The notes: generated by a model not told the origin, from the letters alone. 64,000 nt of DNA from Aeromonas eucrenophila (GCF_000819865.1 NZ_CDDF01000005.1:870252-934251), one strand, 5' to 3'. Positions 8,211 through 17,429 are shown, counted from the stretch's first letter. Numbers and translations are program-made.

Positions 8211-9359
8211 TCAGGGGGAGAGCGGCTGCCAACGTCCGTCAGCGGCGTGACTGGCCAGGCTGGCTTCGATAAAGCGCATCCCCGCCACCCCGTCCTCGAC
8301 CGTGGTGAGGGCCAGGCTCTCGGGCGGGGGCGGGAGTCCGGCCTCGAGGGTGTGGATCTGCAGCGCCGCATCGGTGTAGAGCTGAGCGAAGGCCTCCAGA
8401 TAGCCTTCTGGATGCCCGGCAGGCACCCGGCTGGCGTGCTGCGCCGCCGGGCTTGCCACCCGGCCCCGGGTCAGTCGCTGGCTGGCGCCGCCAAGAGGCG
8501 TCAGCCAGAGCGCATTGGGCTCCTCCTGGCGAAATACAAGGCTCGCCTTGCTGCCATAGAGGCGGATCTGCAGCCGGTTCTCCTCGCCGCTGGCGACCTG
8601 GCTGGCGTTGAGGGACCCGCGCATCCCGCCAGGGTAGCGCAGCCAGACTTGCAGGTGGTCGTCCACCAGGCGCCCCGGCACGAAGCTGTGCAACTGGGCG
8701 GCGAGCTCGCTTGGCTGCTGCCCGCTGATAAAGGCCGCCAGCTGGTAGGCGTGGGTGCCGATGTCACCGAGGCAACCCGCCCGCCCGGACCGGGCGGGAT
8801 CCGCTCGCCAGTCCGCCTGTTTGTTCTGGCCGAGGGGAATGGGATTGGCGAGCCAGTCCTGTAGGTATTCCACCTGCACATAGCGCAGCTCGCCCAGGGC
8901 GCCGGCGGCGACCAGCTCGCGGGCGTGGCGCACCATGGGGTAGCCCGAATAGGTGTGGGTGAGGGCGAACAATCGCTGCCGCTGGTGGGCGAGCAGGGCG
9001 AGTTCTTCCCCCTCGGCCAGGGTCAGCGCCAGCGGCTTGTCGCAGATGACGTGGATCCCGGCCTGCAGGAAGGCGCGCGCCACCGGGGCGTGCAGGTGGT
9101 TCGGGGTGGTGATGGCCACCACCTCGATGCCGTCGGGTCTGGCCGCCTCGGCCCGGGCCATGAGGGCGTAATCCTCATAGGCGCGGGCCGGATCCAGCCC
9201 GAGGGCGAGGGCGCTCGCCCTTGCGTTGGCGGGATCGGCGGAGAGGGCGGCGGCGAGCAGCTCATAGTGATCGTCCATGCGGGCGGCGAGCCGGTGCACG
9301 GCGCCGATGAAGGCCCCCTGGCCGCCCCCCACCATGCCCAGACGCAGTCGTCTTGTCAT
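8211..9359 (-). CDS. Gfo/Idh/MocA family NAD(P)-dependent oxidoreductase
   Basis: 382 aa. The N-terminal Rossmann fold opens with LRLGMVGGGQGAFIGAVHR (glycine-rich dinucleotide loop). It continues with AITTPNHLHAPVARAFLQAG and the CDKPLALT motif, in which the Lys corresponds to the EKP catalytic Lys of the family. The C-terminal part (from about residue 130) is the substrate-binding beta-sheet domain, with the conserved DIGTHAYQLA. Such enzymes oxidise or reduce sugars and cyclitols at one carbon. The gene overlaps the upstream isomerase by four bases (ATGA) and is the last gene of the LacI-controlled operon. The substrate is unknown. Confidence 0.9.
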   Translation of the reverse strand: MTRRLRLGMVGGGQGAFIGAVHRLAARMDDHYELLAAALSADPANARASALALGLDPARAYEDYALMARAEAARPDGIEVVAITTPNHLHAPVARAFLQAGIHVICDKPLALTLAEGEELALLAHQRQRLFALTHTYSGYPMVRHARELVAAGALGELRYVQVEYLQDWLANPIPLGQNKQADWRADPARSGRAGCLGDIGTHAYQLAAFISGQQPSELAAQLHSFVPGRLVDDHLQVWLRYPGGMRGSLNASQVASGEENRLQIRLYGSKASLVFRQEEPNALWLTPLGGASQRLTRGRVASPAAQHASRVPAGHPEGYLEAFAQLYTDAALQIHTLEAGLPPPPESLALTTVEDGVAGMRFIEASLASHAADGRWQPLSP

Positions 9360-10441
9360 CGCTTCTCTCCTTGCTTGCCGGTGGGATCCGCGCCGAGGCC
9401 GAGCAGGTTTCTCACCTCCTTCCGCGCCAGGCCGCTGCCGGCGAAGTCATCGAAGGCATGATCGGCGACCCGGATAATGTGCTTGCGAATGAAGTCGGCC
9501 CCCTCGGCGGCGCCGTCCTGCGGGTGCTTGAGGGCGCACTCCCACTCCAGCACGGCCCAGCCGGGGTAATCGTACTGGGCGAGCTTGCTGAAGATGGCGC
9601 CAAAGTCGATCTGCCCATCCCCCAGGGAGCGAAAGCGTCCCGCCCGCTCCAGCCAGGGGGCGTAGCCGCCGTAGACGCCTTGGCGCCCCGAGGGCCTGAA
9701 CTCGGCATCCTTGACGTGGAAGGCGCGCACCCGCTCGTGATAGAGATCGAGGAAGGCGAGGTAGTCGAGCTGCTGCAGCAGCATGTGGCTGGGATCGTAG
9801 AGCACGTTGACCCGGGGGTGATTACCGGTTGCCTCGAGGAAGCGCTCCAGCGTGGCGCCATCGAACAGATCTTCCCCCGGGTGCAGCTCGTAGCAGAGAT
9901 CCACCCCGGCCTCATCAAACGCGTTCAGCAGGGGGAGCCAGCGGCGGGCGAGCTCGGCGAAGGCCTCCTCGATGAGTCCGGCGGGGCGCTGGGGCCAGGG
10001 GTAGAGATAGGGCCAGGCGAGGGCGCCTGAGAAGGTGACGTGGGCACTGAGGCCGAGCCGTTGGGAGGCGGTGGCGGCCGCCTTGAGCTGATCGGCGGCC
10101 CACTGGGTGCGGGCGGCGGGCTTGCCGCGCACTGCCGGGGGGGCGAAGCCGTCGAACAGGCTGTCATAGGCGGGGTGGACCGCCAGCAACTGGCCCTGCA
10201 GATGGGTGGAGAGCTCGGTGATGACCAGCCCCCGCTCGGCCAGCAGGCCGCTGACCTCGTCGCAATAATCCTGGCTGGCCGCCGCCCGGGTCAGATCGAA
10301 CAGGCGCTGGTCCGTCGGCAGTTGCAGGCCGCGAAAGCCGAGGCCGGCGGCCCAGTCGGCCAGGCCCGTCAGGCTGTTGAATGGCGGCTGCTCCCCCATG
10401 AACTGGGCGAGGAAGATGGCCGGTCCCTTGATGGTCTTCAT
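9356..10441 (-). CDS. Sugar phosphate isomerase/epimerase (xylose-isomerase-like TIM barrel)
   Basis: 361 aa, start MKTIKGPAIFLAQFMGEQ, with an AGGAG ribosome-binding site. TIM-barrel family landmarks include the metal-ligand strands LCYELHPGEDLFDG, VNVLYDPSHML, RAFHVKDAEF and WAVLEWECAL (Glu/Asp/His ligands). Members isomerise or epimerise ketoses, inosoles and related compounds. Its position between a sugar ABC importer and a Gfo/Idh dehydrogenase suggests the two enzymes act in sequence on the imported sugar or cyclitol. This pair is commonly seen in inositol and rare-sugar pathways, but none of the diagnostic iol genes is present. Confidence 0.88.
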   Translation of the reverse strand: MKTIKGPAIFLAQFMGEQPPFNSLTGLADWAAGLGFRGLQLPTDQRLFDLTRAAASQDYCDEVSGLLAERGLVITELSTHLQGQLLAVHPAYDSLFDGFAPPAVRGKPAARTQWAADQLKAAATASQRLGLSAHVTFSGALAWPYLYPWPQRPAGLIEEAFAELARRWLPLLNAFDEAGVDLCYELHPGEDLFDGATLERFLEATGNHPRVNVLYDPSHMLLQQLDYLAFLDLYHERVRAFHVKDAEFRPSGRQGVYGGYAPWLERAGRFRSLGDGQIDFGAIFSKLAQYDYPGWAVLEWECALKHPQDGAAEGADFIRKHIIRVADHAFDDFAGSGLARKEVRNLLGLGADPTGKQGEKR

Positions 10442-10486
10442 GGGCACTCCTGCGTCAAAGCGCGGTGAAAGGTTGCACGGATGACG

Positions 10487-10517
10487 GACTGGCGATCGGC
10501 TGGGCCGATCGCCAGTC
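10487..10517 (-). promoter_or_regulatory. Strong intercistronic hairpin after the binding-protein gene
   Basis: A perfect 14-bp inverted repeat (10487-10500 and 10504-10517) has a 3-nt loop and no T-run. It lies 6 bp after the stop of the periplasmic binding protein gene and 46 bp before the next start. Hairpins in this place often protect the binding-protein mRNA and lower expression of downstream genes; that role is inferred here. Confidence 0.6.
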
Positions 10518-10522
10518 ATTGC

Positions 10523-11476
10523 TTAGAACGGGGAGTCGGGGAAGTAGAACTCCTTGGCCGTCTGCGGGGTGATCAGCACCGAGGGGATGATGGTGTTGGC
10601 CGGCAGACGCTCGCCCTTGATGCGAGCCTCGGCGGTGAGCATGATGGCGTCATACATGAACTTGGGGGAGTAGGAGACGTTGGCCTGGATGCGGGGATCG
10701 CTGCCCTCCATCAGGGTCTTGATCGCCCCCTTGGCGCCGGCGCCGCCGAACACCAGCTTGATGTCGGTACGCTTGGCCTGATCGATGGCCTTGAGCACCC
10801 CCACCGCCATGTCATCATCCGCTGCCCAGACCGCATCGATGTGCTTGAAGCGGGTCAGGAAGTCCTGCATCACCTTGAAGGCGTCGTCGCGGTTCCAGTT
10901 GCCGTACTTGGCGTCGAGGATCTTGATCTCCCCATGCTGCTTCATCACGCCGCTGAAGGCGTCGAAGCGCTCGTTGTCCAGGGTGGTGGGAATACCGCGA
11001 AGGGCGACGACATTCCCCTTGCCATTCAGGGTCTTGGCGATGAACTCCGCCGGCAGCTTGCCGAAGGCGGTGTTATCCCCGGCCACGTAGGCATCCTGGG
11101 CGCTGGTGTCGGTCAGCCCCCGGTCGACGACGGTGACATAGACCCCCTTCTTCTTGACCTGGGCCACGGGCTTGGTCAGAGAGGCTGACTCAAACGGGAA
11201 GATGACTAGCGTGTCTATCTTGTTGACCGTCAGCAGATCCTGCAGCTGGTTGGCCTGCTCCGGCGCCGTGGCGGCGGTCTTGACGATCACCTTGAGATCG
11301 GGGTGAGCCTTCTCCAGATCCTCCTTGGCCTTGTTGGCCCACCAGACGATGCCGGCGGTGAAGCTGTGGGTGGCGGTCGGGATGGAGACCCCCAGGGTCA
11401 TCTTCTCGGCTGCCAGGGCGCTGCTGGCGCCAAGCATGAGGGCGCAGGCGCCCAGGGTGTGTAGCATCTTGTTCAT
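10523..11476 (-). CDS. Sugar ABC transporter periplasmic binding protein (RbsB-like)
   Basis: 317 aa. A signal peptide (MNKMLHTLGACALMLGASSALAA) precedes a periplasmic-binding-protein type 1 fold (Peripla_BP_4). Landmarks are LGVSIPTATHSFTAGIVWWANKA at the start, VVDRGLTDTSAQDAYVAGDN in the hinge/first lobe, and AVWAADDDMAVGVLKAI in the second lobe. It is the sugar-sensing component of the importer encoded by the two genes upstream. The ligand-contact residues differ enough from ribose and galactose proteins that I cannot name the sugar. Confidence 0.9.
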   Translation of the reverse strand: MNKMLHTLGACALMLGASSALAAEKMTLGVSIPTATHSFTAGIVWWANKAKEDLEKAHPDLKVIVKTAATAPEQANQLQDLLTVNKIDTLVIFPFESASLTKPVAQVKKKGVYVTVVDRGLTDTSAQDAYVAGDNTAFGKLPAEFIAKTLNGKGNVVALRGIPTTLDNERFDAFSGVMKQHGEIKILDAKYGNWNRDDAFKVMQDFLTRFKHIDAVWAADDDMAVGVLKAIDQAKRTDIKLVFGGAGAKGAIKTLMEGSDPRIQANVSYSPKFMYDAIMLTAEARIKGERLPANTIIPSVLITPQTAKEFYFPDSPF

Positions 11477-11569
11477 CTTGATAGCCTCTTGACTGTTGGG
11501 CTGCTGCCCGTTCCTTGTCCGGCGAAGGGAGCCCTCGCCACTCGTCTTACTGCCGTTTCCACCACAAGC

Positions 11570-12562
11570 TCAACGCCGGCGCTGCATGAAGGCGACCATG
11601 ATGATCACGACGCCCTGCACGGCCGCATTGAGGTAAACACTGATGATGCTGGTCAGATTGAGGATGTTGCTGATGACCGACAGCAGGATGGCGCCCACCA
11701 GGGTGCCGAAGATGCGCCCCTCGCCTCCCTTGAGGGAGGTGCCGCCCACCACCACGGCGGCGATGGCCTCCAGCTCCCACAAGAGCCCGGTGGTGGGGGT
11801 GGCGGAGCCCAGGCGCGGCACATAGAGCAGGGTGGCGATGCCGACGCAGAGCCCGAGCAGGGCGTAGCTGAGCAGCTTGACCAGATCGACCCGGATGGTG
11901 GCGTAGCGCGCCACCTGCTCGTTGGAGCCGATGGCCTGCACGTGGCGCCCGAAGGCGGTGCGGTTGAGCAGCAAGCCCCCGGCCAGCGCCACCAGCAGGA
12001 AGACCCAGACCGGAATGGGGATCCCCAGCAGGCTGCCGTAATAGACGGGGCTGTAGATGTCGCCGAGGGCATCGTCCAGGGTCAGGGCGCCGCCATCGGC
12101 CAGATAGGTCAGCACGGCCCGGAAGATGCCGAGGGTGCCGAGGGTGACGATGAAGGGCTCGATCTTGCCGCTGGTGATGAGCAGGCCGTGACCGGCTCCG
12201 AACAGCAGGCCGAGCAGCAGGGCCAGCGCTATGCCGATGATCACCACCAGCAGGGGAGACTCCGCCAGCGGCCCCGCGCCGAGCCGGTTCATGATGAGGA
12301 TCATGGCACCGGCGATCAGGGCCGCCATGGCACCGACCGAAAGATCGATGCCGCCGGACATGATAACGAAGGTCATGCCCACGGCGATGATGCCGATGAA
12401 GGCGGTGCGGGTCAGCACGTTGAGCAGGTTGTCCAGGGTGGCGAAGTCGGGGTTGAGCAGGGTCCCGAGCAGGCACAGCAGGATGAGCCCCAGCAGCGGG
12501 CCCGTGCCCGACAGCAGGGAGGAGAGCCGCTCTTTGCGGGTTTCAGTGGGTGCCGGTTGCAT
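11570..12562 (-). CDS. Sugar ABC transporter permease (RbsC-like)
   Basis: 330 aa with about eight to ten hydrophobic segments. The family motifs are clear: [21 protein letters not shown] near residues 62-82, the [18 protein letters not shown] segment, [20 protein letters not shown] and [22 protein letters not shown] near the C-terminus. It forms the membrane channel for the sugar importer. It overlaps the ATPase gene by 20 bp and is followed 93 bp later by the binding-protein gene. Confidence 0.92.
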   Translation of the reverse strand: MQPAPTETRKERLSSLLSGTGPLLGLILLCLLGTLLNPDFATLDNLLNVLTRTAFIGIIAVGMTFVIMSGGIDLSVGAMAALIAGAMILIMNRLGAGPLAESPLLVVIIGIALALLLGLLFGAGHGLLITSGKIEPFIVTLGTLGIFRAVLTYLADGGALTLDDALGDIYSPVYYGSLLGIPIPVWVFLLVALAGGLLLNRTAFGRHVQAIGSNEQVARYATIRVDLVKLLSYALLGLCVGIATLLYVPRLGSATPTTGLLWELEAIAAVVVGGTSLKGGEGRIFGTLVGAILLSVISNILNLTSIISVYLNAAVQGVVIIMVAFMQRRR

Positions 12563-14030
12563 AGGCGATCAACTCCTCTTCGGTCAGATGATGGGCGGGC
12601 AGCACCGCCTGCAGGCGGCCTGCCCGCAGCACGGCGACCCTGTGGCACAGGCCGATCAGTTCAATAAGCTCGCTCGAGATGACGATGACGGCACGCCCCT
12701 CGGCGGCCAGTCGCTGGATCAGGAAATAGATGTCGCGTTTGGCGCCCACATCCACCCCCCGGGTGGGTTCGTCGAGGACGATGACCCTGGGGTCCGGGTG
12801 CAGGAACTTGGCGAGGGCCAATTTTTGCTGATTGCCCCCCGACATCATGCGGGCCCGGATCCCGTGGGAGCCGGCCTTGATGCCGAAATCGGCGATGGCC
12901 CTGGTGAGTGCCGCTCGCTCCGCCCCCTTGTCCAGCCAGGGGTGGGCATAGCGCGCCAGGGTCATCAGGGTGAGGTTCTCGGTCAGCCCGAGCTGGGTGT
13001 GCAGCCCCTTGCCCTTGCGATCCTCCGGCAGATAGGTGAGCCCCTGCTGCATGGCGGCGCGGGGGCTGTCGATACGCACCGCCTTGCCAGCCAGCTGGAT
13101 GCTGCCGGCCTGGCGCTCGCGCAGCCCCAGGATGGCCTCGAACGCCTCGGTGCGACCGGCCCCCACCAGCCCGGCGAAGCCGTAGATCTCACCGCTGCGC
13201 ACCTCAAAACCGAGATCGTCCACCCAGCCGGGGACACTCAGCCCCTTCACCGCGAGGGCGATCTCCGTGTCCTGAGGAGGAGGGAGCCTCGGGGGAAACA
13301 TGTCCGACATCTCGCGCCCCACCATGAGGTTGGCCATCTGCTGGCGGCTGAACGCCGCCGTCTCGCCACGGCTGACGAAGCGGCCATCGCGCATCACCAC
13401 TATCTCGTCGGTGACTTGCTTGACCTCGTCCAGCTTGTGGGAGATGTAGATGATGGTGGTGCCCTGGGCCTTGAGCCGGGCGATGAGGGCGAACAGCCGC
13501 GCCGTCTCCCCCGGGGTCAGGGTGGCGGTCGGCTCGTCCATGATAAGCAGCCTGGCCTGGCGGGACAGGGCCTTGGCGATCTCCACCAGCTGCTTCTCCG
13601 CGACGATGAGCTGGCGGACCTTGGTGGCGGGGGCGCGCTGCAGCCCGACCTGCTCCAGATAATGCTGGGTCTGGCTCGCCATGCGGGCCTCGTCCAGCAG
13701 CCAGCCCCGTTTCAGCTCATGGCCGAGGAACAGGTTCTGGGTCAGGGTCAGGTGCTCGGCCAGGTTGAGCTCCTGATGAATGAGCACTATCCCTGCCTGC
13801 TCCGCCTCCCGAGAGGAGCTCCAGCGGCGGGCCTCGCCATCGATGCGGATCTCCCCGGTGCTGATGGGTTCGTAACCGGCGAGGATCTTCATCAGGGTGG
13901 ATTTGCCCGCGCCGTTCTCCCCGAGCAGGCCGTAGACCCGGCCTGCCGCCAGGTCGAAATCGACCCCGTGCAGCACCCGTATGGGGCCAAAGTCCTTGCA
14001 GACGCCGTGAAATTCGACACTGAGGCTCAT
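12543..14030 (-). CDS. Sugar ABC transporter ATP-binding protein (RbsA-like, two domains)
   Basis: 495 aa with two ATP-binding domains. Domain 1 contains the Walker [10 protein letters not shown] (about residues 36-44), a degenerate signature ([18 protein letters not shown]) typical of this family and Walker [12 protein letters not shown]. Domain 2 has a degenerate Walker A region ([19 protein letters not shown]), the signature [16 protein letters not shown] and Walker [17 protein letters not shown]. This is the arrangement of carbohydrate-uptake type 2 ATPases such as RbsA, MglA and XylG. It lies between the LacI regulator and the permease. Confidence 0.93.
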   Translation of the reverse strand: MSLSVEFHGVCKDFGPIRVLHGVDFDLAAGRVYGLLGENGAGKSTLMKILAGYEPISTGEIRIDGEARRWSSSREAEQAGIVLIHQELNLAEHLTLTQNLFLGHELKRGWLLDEARMASQTQHYLEQVGLQRAPATKVRQLIVAEKQLVEIAKALSRQARLLIMDEPTATLTPGETARLFALIARLKAQGTTIIYISHKLDEVKQVTDEIVVMRDGRFVSRGETAAFSRQQMANLMVGREMSDMFPPRLPPPQDTEIALAVKGLSVPGWVDDLGFEVRSGEIYGFAGLVGAGRTEAFEAILGLRERQAGSIQLAGKAVRIDSPRAAMQQGLTYLPEDRKGKGLHTQLGLTENLTLMTLARYAHPWLDKGAERAALTRAIADFGIKAGSHGIRARMMSGGNQQKLALAKFLHPDPRVIVLDEPTRGVDVGAKRDIYFLIQRLAAEGRAVIVISSELIELIGLCHRVAVLRAGRLQAVLPAHHLTEEELIAYATGTH

Positions 14031-14088
14031 GAGGTTCTCCGGTTGTGTCCGGCCCTGTCAGGCTGTTGGCAAAGAAGGATGAGTGGCA

Positions 14089-15105
14089 TCAGGCGCTGCC
14101 CCTGACGACGAGCTTGTGGGGGAGCAGGGCGCCGGGCAGCAGGGTGTCGGGAGTGCTCAGGCGCTGCAGCAACAGCCGGGCCGCCTCGGCGCCGAGCTCG
14201 TCCATGGGTTGCGCCATGGTGGTGAGGGGCGGGTTGAGCTGGGCGGCCAGGGGTATGTCATCGAAGCCCATGATGGCGATGTCGTCCGGGATGCGCAGAC
14301 CCGCCTCCTGCAAGCTGTGCATCAGGCCGATGGCCAGGGCATCGGCGACGGCGAAGATGGCGGTGGGGCGCTGGGGGCAACGGAGCAACTGCTGCGCCGC
14401 CTCGGCCCCGGCCAGGAAGCTGAAGCTGGTGACCCGGATGTTCCACTCCTCTGCCAGGGTCAGCCCGGCCTCGGCGAGGGCCTGGCGCACCCCGGCCTCA
14501 CGCTGGCGGGCATAGAGGTAGGCGGGATCCGCCCCTATCAGGGCGATGCGGCTATGGCCCCGGCTCAGCAGATAGCGCACCGCCGCCGCCGCCGCCCCCT
14601 GATTGTCTATGCCGACATAGGGCACCGGCATGGCGGGATCAAATTCGCAGCAGGCGACCCAGGGCAGTGCGTTGATCTCCTGGCTCAACCCCTGCTGGAT
14701 GGAGTCGGGATCCAGGCAGATGGCGCCATCCGCCCTGTGGGTGCGCAGCAGCTCGAAGGCCGAGCGCTCCCGCCCCGGATCGGCGCCGGTGTCGCACAGC
14801 AGCACGAAGTAGCCGTGCTGGCGGGCCACCCGGTCGATGCCGCGCACCACCTCGATATAGAAGGGATTGGTGAGGTCGGGCACCATGATGAGCAGCAGCC
14901 AGCTCTTGGCGGTGCGCAGGCTGGTGGCCAGGTGATTGACCCTGTAGCCGAGCGCGTGGACGGCCTGGTCGACCTTGGCCCTGGTCTTGGCGGTGACCCC
15001 CTCCTGCTGGTTGAGCACCCGGGAGACGGTGGCGACCGACACCCCGGCCTGCTCCGCCACGGCGGCCATGGAGACGGGATTGACGGGGGAGGGGGCTCGG
15101 CTCAT
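14089..15105 (-). CDS. LacI family transcriptional regulator of the sugar operon
   Basis: 338 aa. The helix-turn-helix is at about residues 12-32 (SMAAVAEQAGVSVATVSRVL), followed by the hinge-helix region (LGYRVNHLATSLRTAKS) and a periplasmic-binding-protein-like sensor domain (LLLIMVPDLTNPFYIEVVRGI, ... AIMGFDDIPLAAQLNPPLTT). It is the first gene of the operon, so it controls its own transcription together with the importer and the two enzymes. A perfect 20-bp palindrome at 15124-15143, just upstream of its start, is the likely operator. The inducer is probably the imported sugar or its phosphate. Confidence 0.93.
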   Translation of the reverse strand: MSRAPSPVNPVSMAAVAEQAGVSVATVSRVLNQQEGVTAKTRAKVDQAVHALGYRVNHLATSLRTAKSWLLLIMVPDLTNPFYIEVVRGIDRVARQHGYFVLLCDTGADPGRERSAFELLRTHRADGAICLDPDSIQQGLSQEINALPWVACCEFDPAMPVPYVGIDNQGAAAAAVRYLLSRGHSRIALIGADPAYLYARQREAGVRQALAEAGLTLAEEWNIRVTSFSFLAGAEAAQQLLRCPQRPTAIFAVADALAIGLMHSLQEAGLRIPDDIAIMGFDDIPLAAQLNPPLTTMAQPMDELGAEAARLLLQRLSTPDTLLPGALLPHKLVVRGSA

Positions 15106-15123
15106 TACTGCGACCTGTGGTTG

Positions 15124-15143
15124 AAATGTAATCGATTACATTT
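15124..15143. promoter_or_regulatory. LacI-type operator
   Basis: The sequence AAATGTAATCGATTACATTT is a perfect 20-bp palindrome with the central CG step expected for LacI/GalR family operators. It begins 19 bp upstream of the regulator's ATG, so it probably overlaps the operon promoter. No second copy was seen inside the operon. Confidence 0.8.
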
Positions 15144-15827
15144 TTAGGCGAGGCCAGCCGAGTTCGCAAGTTTGCAGTAACAAATAAATAACAAACTTTT
15201 ATGTCTTTGATTTTATGGGGCTGTTGAGAACGCCGTCCTGGGGATATTCGGTGTCATTTGTCGACGGCGCACTCTTCTGGGTGGTGCCTCTAGGCACTAC
15301 CTCGGAGGGAAAACCGCTCCCGCACGGGTGAAAAGGGCTGTGGCCTCTTGCCGGTGGTCATTCTGAGGCGCTGGCCGATCAGAGAAGGAAGCCGTACTGG
15401 AGCCTGGTAGAGCAGGGTCGGATCCCTGTCGATGCGCAAGTTAAGGCCTTGCCCGATAAAAAGGGGCCTTTATCTGGACTCGCTAGCGACAGATCGGGCC
15501 CGGGTTCTGCACAAGCGCTGGCCCCTTCGCAGTTGGCCCCGTTCGCGGGGTCAGGCAGGGGCCTTGCCGGCAATAAACGCCTGATTTTCATCCGAAACGA
15601 GGGGATGTTTTTCGTCACATTAGAAAAACTTGGGAAAGCAGATTATAAAGATTCGTTCGTTTTTTGTGACATGAATCACTAATATTACCGCAGCCAAGAG
15701 AGCGTCCTGCTTTCGGCTGGAGCGGGTCCTCCGCCTTGTTTTTACCCTTCAGTGACCCTTGTTTGGATCCCCTGCAGACATCTGCCAGGGGCGTGGCAGC
15801 TTTTTGATGATTTGCGGGACAACAGCT
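15144..15827. other. Long non-coding interval upstream of emrD
   Basis: About 680 bp with no convincing gene. A possible frame at 15449-15682 has no recognisable features. The first two thirds are GC-rich and include several short inverted repeats, such as CAGGG-TCGGAT-CCCTG near 15416 and GATAAA-AAGGGGCC-TTTATC near 15454. The last part is A+T-rich and holds the CRP-like site at 15665-15680. It may carry the emrD promoter and a structured leader. Confidence 0.5.
15665..15680 (+). promoter_or_regulatory. CRP-like site upstream of emrD
   Basis: TGTGA-CATGAA-TCACT matches the CRP half-sites (TGTGA N6 TCACA) at 9 of 10 key positions. It lies about 148-163 bp before the emrD start in an A+T-rich stretch. 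Function is inferred from the match only. Confidence 0.45.
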
Positions 15828-17027
15828 ATGACTCGGCACAGTTTCTATCCTCTGTTTTTTCTGACCATCCTGATGGTCGCCGTGGGCCAGATGACCCAGA
15901 CCCTGTATGTGCCCTCCATTCCCATGATGGCGGGGGACTTCAACGTGGCCTCCGGCCAGTTGCAGGCGGTGATGGCCTGTTACCTCATTCCCTACGGGCT
16001 CTCCCAGTTCGTCTATGGCCCGCTGTCGGATCGCGTTGGCCGTCGTCCGGTGCTGCTCATCGGCATGATGGTGTTCCTAGTCGGCACCCTGACCATCCAG
16101 CTGATCCCGCACTTCAGCGCCCTGCTGGCCGGCAGCTTCATCCAGGGGCTGGGCACAGGTGCCGGTGGCGCCATGAGCCGCACCGTGATGCGGGATCGCT
16201 ACAACGGCGCCGAGCTGAACCGGGCCAACAGCCTGGTGAGCATGGGGGTGATCTTCTCCCCGCTGCTGGCCCCGGTGCTGGGTGGCTGGCTGACCGAGCT
16301 GTTTGACTGGCGCGCCGGTTACTGGTTCCTGTTCGGCTTCGGCGCCCTGACCACCCTGGCGCTGCTGGCCTGGTTTGGCGAGACCCTGCCCGAGGCCGCG
16401 CGTCAGCAGCCGCTGCGGGTCGGTGCCGCCTATCGCCATGTGCTCGGCAACCCGCGTTTTCAGGGCAACCTGCTGTGCCTGATGGCAACCTTCGCGGGTC
16501 TGGCGGTGTTCGAGGCGGCGGCCGGGGTGCTGCTCGGCGATGTGCTCAAACTCAGCGCCCGCACCGTCAGCGTCCTGTTCGTGCTGCCGCTGCCCGGCTA
16601 CCTGTTCGGTGCCTGGCTCTCGGCCCGCCTGAGTTTTCGCCTGAGTCAGGGCAAGCTGATGCGCCTTGGCATCGCCTTCCTGGCGCTGGGCTCCCTCATC
16701 ATTCTGGTGCCCGGGCTGTTCGGGCTGGTGAGTGCGGCTTCCCTGGTGGGCGGCGCGGCGGTCTACTTCATCGGTAGCGGCATCCTCTATCCGACCGCCA
16801 CCTCCTGCGCCATCGAACCCTTCCCGGGTCAGGCGGGTACCGCCGGTGCCATCTTGGGTGGCATGCAGAACCTGGGGGCCGGTGTGGTCACCCTGCTGGC
16901 GGCCAGCTTCCCGATGCAGGGCCAGCTGACCCTGGGGGCCATCATGACGGTGATGGTGGTGCTGGTGGCCATGAGCTTCGCCTGGCTGCGCCACCACGGC
17001 TCGCCCCACGAGCAGATGGCCGTTTGA
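15828..17027 (+). CDS. emrD: Multidrug efflux MFS transporter EmrD
   Basis: 399 aa with 12 predicted membrane helices. The N-terminus MTRHSFYPLFFLTILMVAVGQ aligns without gaps to that of E. coli EmrD as I recall it, which fixes the start at 15828. The loop after helix 2 has the major-facilitator motif YGPLSDRVGRRPVLLIG, and the drug-exporter motif lies in RANSLVSMGVIFSPLLAPVLGGW. EmrD exports uncouplers, detergents and arabinose in E. coli by proton antiport. It ends at a strong terminator and is convergent with the 6S RNA / zapA unit. Confidence 0.88.
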   Translation: MTRHSFYPLFFLTILMVAVGQMTQTLYVPSIPMMAGDFNVASGQLQAVMACYLIPYGLSQFVYGPLSDRVGRRPVLLIGMMVFLVGTLTIQLIPHFSALLAGSFIQGLGTGAGGAMSRTVMRDRYNGAELNRANSLVSMGVIFSPLLAPVLGGWLTELFDWRAGYWFLFGFGALTTLALLAWFGETLPEAARQQPLRVGAAYRHVLGNPRFQGNLLCLMATFAGLAVFEAAAGVLLGDVLKLSARTVSVLFVLPLPGYLFGAWLSARLSFRLSQGKLMRLGIAFLALGSLIILVPGLFGLVSAASLVGGAAVYFIGSGILYPTATSCAIEPFPGQAGTAGAILGGMQNLGAGVVTLLAASFPMQGQLTLGAIMTVMVVLVAMSFAWLRHHGSPHEQMAV

Positions 17028-17040
17028 CGCGCACAACAAG

Positions 17041-17073
17041 AGAAAAGCCCGCCACCCTGGCGGGCTTTTTTAT
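17041..17073 (+). terminator. Terminator of emrD
   Basis: AAAAGCCCGCC-ACCCT-GGCGGGCTTTTTT is a perfect stem with flanking A and T runs, 14 bp after the emrD stop. It may work in both directions. Confidence 0.9.
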
Positions 17074-17196
17074 AGCTGGCGACGACTCGATAGTGTGGAA
17101 GAGCTGCATAAGAGGAAACACTGCCTGGATACAAGCTGACAGTGGTAGCTGACTAACAGAACCGGAAGGGGCAGTGGTATCCACCATCCAGGCAAA

Positions 17197-17228
17197 GAAA
17201 AAGCCCGTCAGATGCTGACGGGCTTTTT
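17197..17228 (-). terminator. Terminator downstream of 6S RNA
   Basis: AAAAAGCCCGTCAG-ATG-CTGACGGGCTTTTT is a perfect stem flanked by A and T runs. On the minus strand it lies just past the 3' end of the 6S RNA and should end the longer precursor transcript. The 120 bp between this and the emrD terminator hold nothing I can name. Confidence 0.85.
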
Positions 17229-17234
17229 GCTATT

Positions 17235-17414
17235 GGTACCCCGGAATGCCGTTGCCGGTTTGGGCCCTTGAACCGTGAGTTCAAGGCGGAAATCTAAACT
17301 GGCCGCAGGCTTCTCGGTCGGGCCGAGCATGCGCAATAGTCAGAAGATAGATTTCCTGTTGGGTATGATTATCGGCTCGGGGACTTGAACCGGCTGACAA
17401 ACATCCCAGGGAAT
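17235..17414 (-). ncRNA. ssrS: 6S RNA
   Basis: Read on the minus strand, the 180 bases carry the conserved 6S blocks: an opening strand ATTCCCTGGGATG, AGTCCCCGAGCCGATA, GCATGCTCGGCCCGACCG, GAGAAGCCT, CCTTGAACTCACGGTTCAAGG and a closing strand GGCATTCCGGGG that pairs with the 5' end. 6S RNA mimics an open promoter and binds sigma-70 RNA polymerase in stationary phase. Its place directly downstream of zapA is conserved in gammaproteobacteria. The E. coli neighbour ygfA (5-formyl-THF cyclo-ligase) does not follow; emrD is there instead. The ends are estimated by comparison with E. coli. Confidence 0.92.
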
Positions 17415-17429
17415 TTTAAAACGGTGCGC

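Noticed and set aside
8057-8272. 71-codon frame and a GTG-started variant in the gap after the ABC importer
   Set aside because: It passes through the perfect 18-bp hairpin and into the end of the opposite gene, and codes no recognisable motif.
15449-15682. 77-codon frame upstream of emrD
   Set aside because: No ribosome-binding site, signal or recognisable motif, and it runs across the A+T-rich promoter part with the CRP-like site.
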